Position numbers and translations under genes: made by a program. From the NCBI GenBank assembly GCA_002781745.1, contig PFFW01000023.1, forward strand, positions 1 to 50,061: a stretch of 50,061 nucleotides of DNA, written 5' to 3'. The stretch comes from Rhodospirillales bacterium CG15_BIG_FIL_POST_REV_8_21_14_020_66_15. GTDB taxonomy: Bacteria; Pseudomonadota; Alphaproteobacteria; Rhodospirillales; Casp-alpha2. The notes below the pieces were generated by a model. It had not been told where the DNA came from. It did not search any database and saw only the letters and a list, made by a program, of their open reading frames with translations. Positions 49,471-50,061 of this stretch are shown here, piece after piece. Each line of letters opens with the position of its first letter. Positions within the stretch are counted from its first letter, which is position 1.

Positions 49471-50061
49471 GACGCTGCTGATCCTGGGCGGCACGGCGGA
49501 CGCCCGCGCGCTGGCCGCGGCCGTGCGGCGGGCCCTGCCGGATGTGCGCGTCGTCACGTCGCTGGCGGGGCGCACGGCGTCGCCGAGAATGCCCGAGGGC
49601 GAGGTCGTCGCCGGCGGCTTCGGCGGACCGTCCGGGCTGGCGGGCTACCTGCGGGCCGAGGGCGTGGACGCCCTGATCGACGCGACCCATCCTTTTGCCG
49701 CCGAAATCTCGAAAAGCGCCGCCGAGGCGGGGCAATGGGCGGGCGTGCCGCGCCTGGCTCTCGTGCGCCCGCCCTGGGTTTTCGGGCAGGACGCCAAGGT
49801 GCGGCACGTGCGCAGCATGGATGCGGCGAAATCCGCCCTGGAAAACGGCGGCAGGCGCGTCTTTCTCGCCATCGGGCGTCAGGAGGTCGGCAGGTTCAAG
49901 GACTTGCAGGGGCGCTACTTTCTGCTGCGTTTCATCGACGCGCCCGCGGCGCCGCCCCCCTTCGCCGATTGCCGCGTGCTGACGGGGCCTCCCGGGACCC
50001 TCGACGAAGAGCGCGAATTGCTGCGTGATTACGCCATCGACACCCTGGTCGCCAAGAACGG
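49463..50061 (+). CDS. cobK: Precorrin-6A reductase (CobK/CbiJ), cut by window edge
   Basis: The frame opens at GTG 49463 and is still open at the right edge, giving ~199 residues. LLILGGTADARALAAAV, LAGRTASPRMPEGEV, GFGGPSGLAGYLRAE, ALIDATHPFAAEISKSAA and VFLAIGRQEVGRF match CobK/CbiJ, which reduces precorrin-6A with NAD(P)H. The start overlaps the cbiD stop by eight bases, indicating one transcription unit with cbiD. The C-terminus lies outside the window. Confidence 0.93.
   Translation, partial: MVRTLLILGGTADARALAAAVRRALPDVRVVTSLAGRTASPRMPEGEVVAGGFGGPSGLAGYLRAEGVDALIDATHPFAAEISKSAAEAGQWAGVPRLALVRPPWVFGQDAKVRHVRSMDAAKSALENGGRRVFLAIGRQEVGRFKDLQGRYFLLRFIDAPAAPPPFADCRVLTGPPGTLDEERELLRDYAIDTLVAKN

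Noticed and set aside
1-50061. CRISPR arrays or insertion sequences
   Set aside because: No spaced direct repeats of CRISPR type, no transposase-like protein and no terminal inverted repeats were found on reading.

Overview
The window is about 70% G+C. Its host genes (fzlA-like, msrPQ, polA, zf-CHCC, mmcB, ada, a cobalamin cluster) look like an alphaproteobacterium, probably Rhodospirillales-like. This is inferred from protein types and base composition; no search was run.

Positions 1-24100 are a T7-like (podoviral) prophage or prophage remnant, transcribed almost entirely right to left on the minus strand. Reading leftward from its right end: a peptidoglycan-binding-like protein, a two-part protein with a duplicated N-terminal module, a secreted DUF2927 protein, a 28-residue membrane peptide, a SleB-type endolysin, a three-TM holin, a short tail-fibre protein, a small structural-like protein, an unusual four-gene cassette (18542-14644), the large terminase, and a second copy of the duplicated module. 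A non-structural block (12417-7325) follows: a CPBP membrane protease, a coiled-coil membrane protein, an oppositely oriented metallo-beta-lactamase/DHH fusion, a DUF4258/MqsA-like toxin-antitoxin pair, an unknown protein, and a secreted protein broken by a 17-bp tandem duplication. The virion genes then resume: capsid, decoration protein, tail tubular A and B, internal virion protein, two small proteins, portal, a Bbp19-like protein with an apparent frameshift, and a scaffold protein that runs off the left edge. I see no integrase, phage RNA polymerase, replication genes or repressor in the window. Two good sigma70-type promoters at the right end, sharing a 12-bp downstream element, probably drive the operon.

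The most unusual part is the cassette at 14644-18542, which lies between the tail fibre and terminase genes and whose genes overlap one another. It encodes (1) a 400-residue protein with an alternating (X-Cys) run, (NC)4(AC)3(DC)2QC, whose last Cys is the first residue of a Hint (intein/hedgehog-like) domain; (2) a CDP-alcohol phosphatidyltransferase-like membrane protein lacking the fourth Asp of its signature; (3) an unrecognised 231-residue protein; and (4) a radical SAM enzyme with a complete SPASM cysteine pattern. I read it as a candidate phage-borne peptide-modification system in which the radical SAM enzyme acts on the Cys-rich segment and the Hint domain cleaves or transfers it. That is a hypothesis.

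Positions 24151-50061 are ordinary host chromosome: an NAD-epimerase-like protein, a TPR protein, an FzlA-like GST-fold protein, msrPQ, polA, a triple-PAS histidine kinase, a zf-CHCC protein, an ABC ATPase coupled to an alpha/beta hydrolase, an MBL hydrolase, tRNA-Arg(CCG), an HxlR regulator divergent from a four-TM protein, a TPR/2OG-oxygenase fusion, yjbQ-like, mmcB and ada (convergent), a YgjP-like peptidase, a DapA-family aldolase, a YcgN protein, cobyrinate a,c-diamide synthase, SCO, a FocA-like channel, cbiD, and cobK cut by the right edge.
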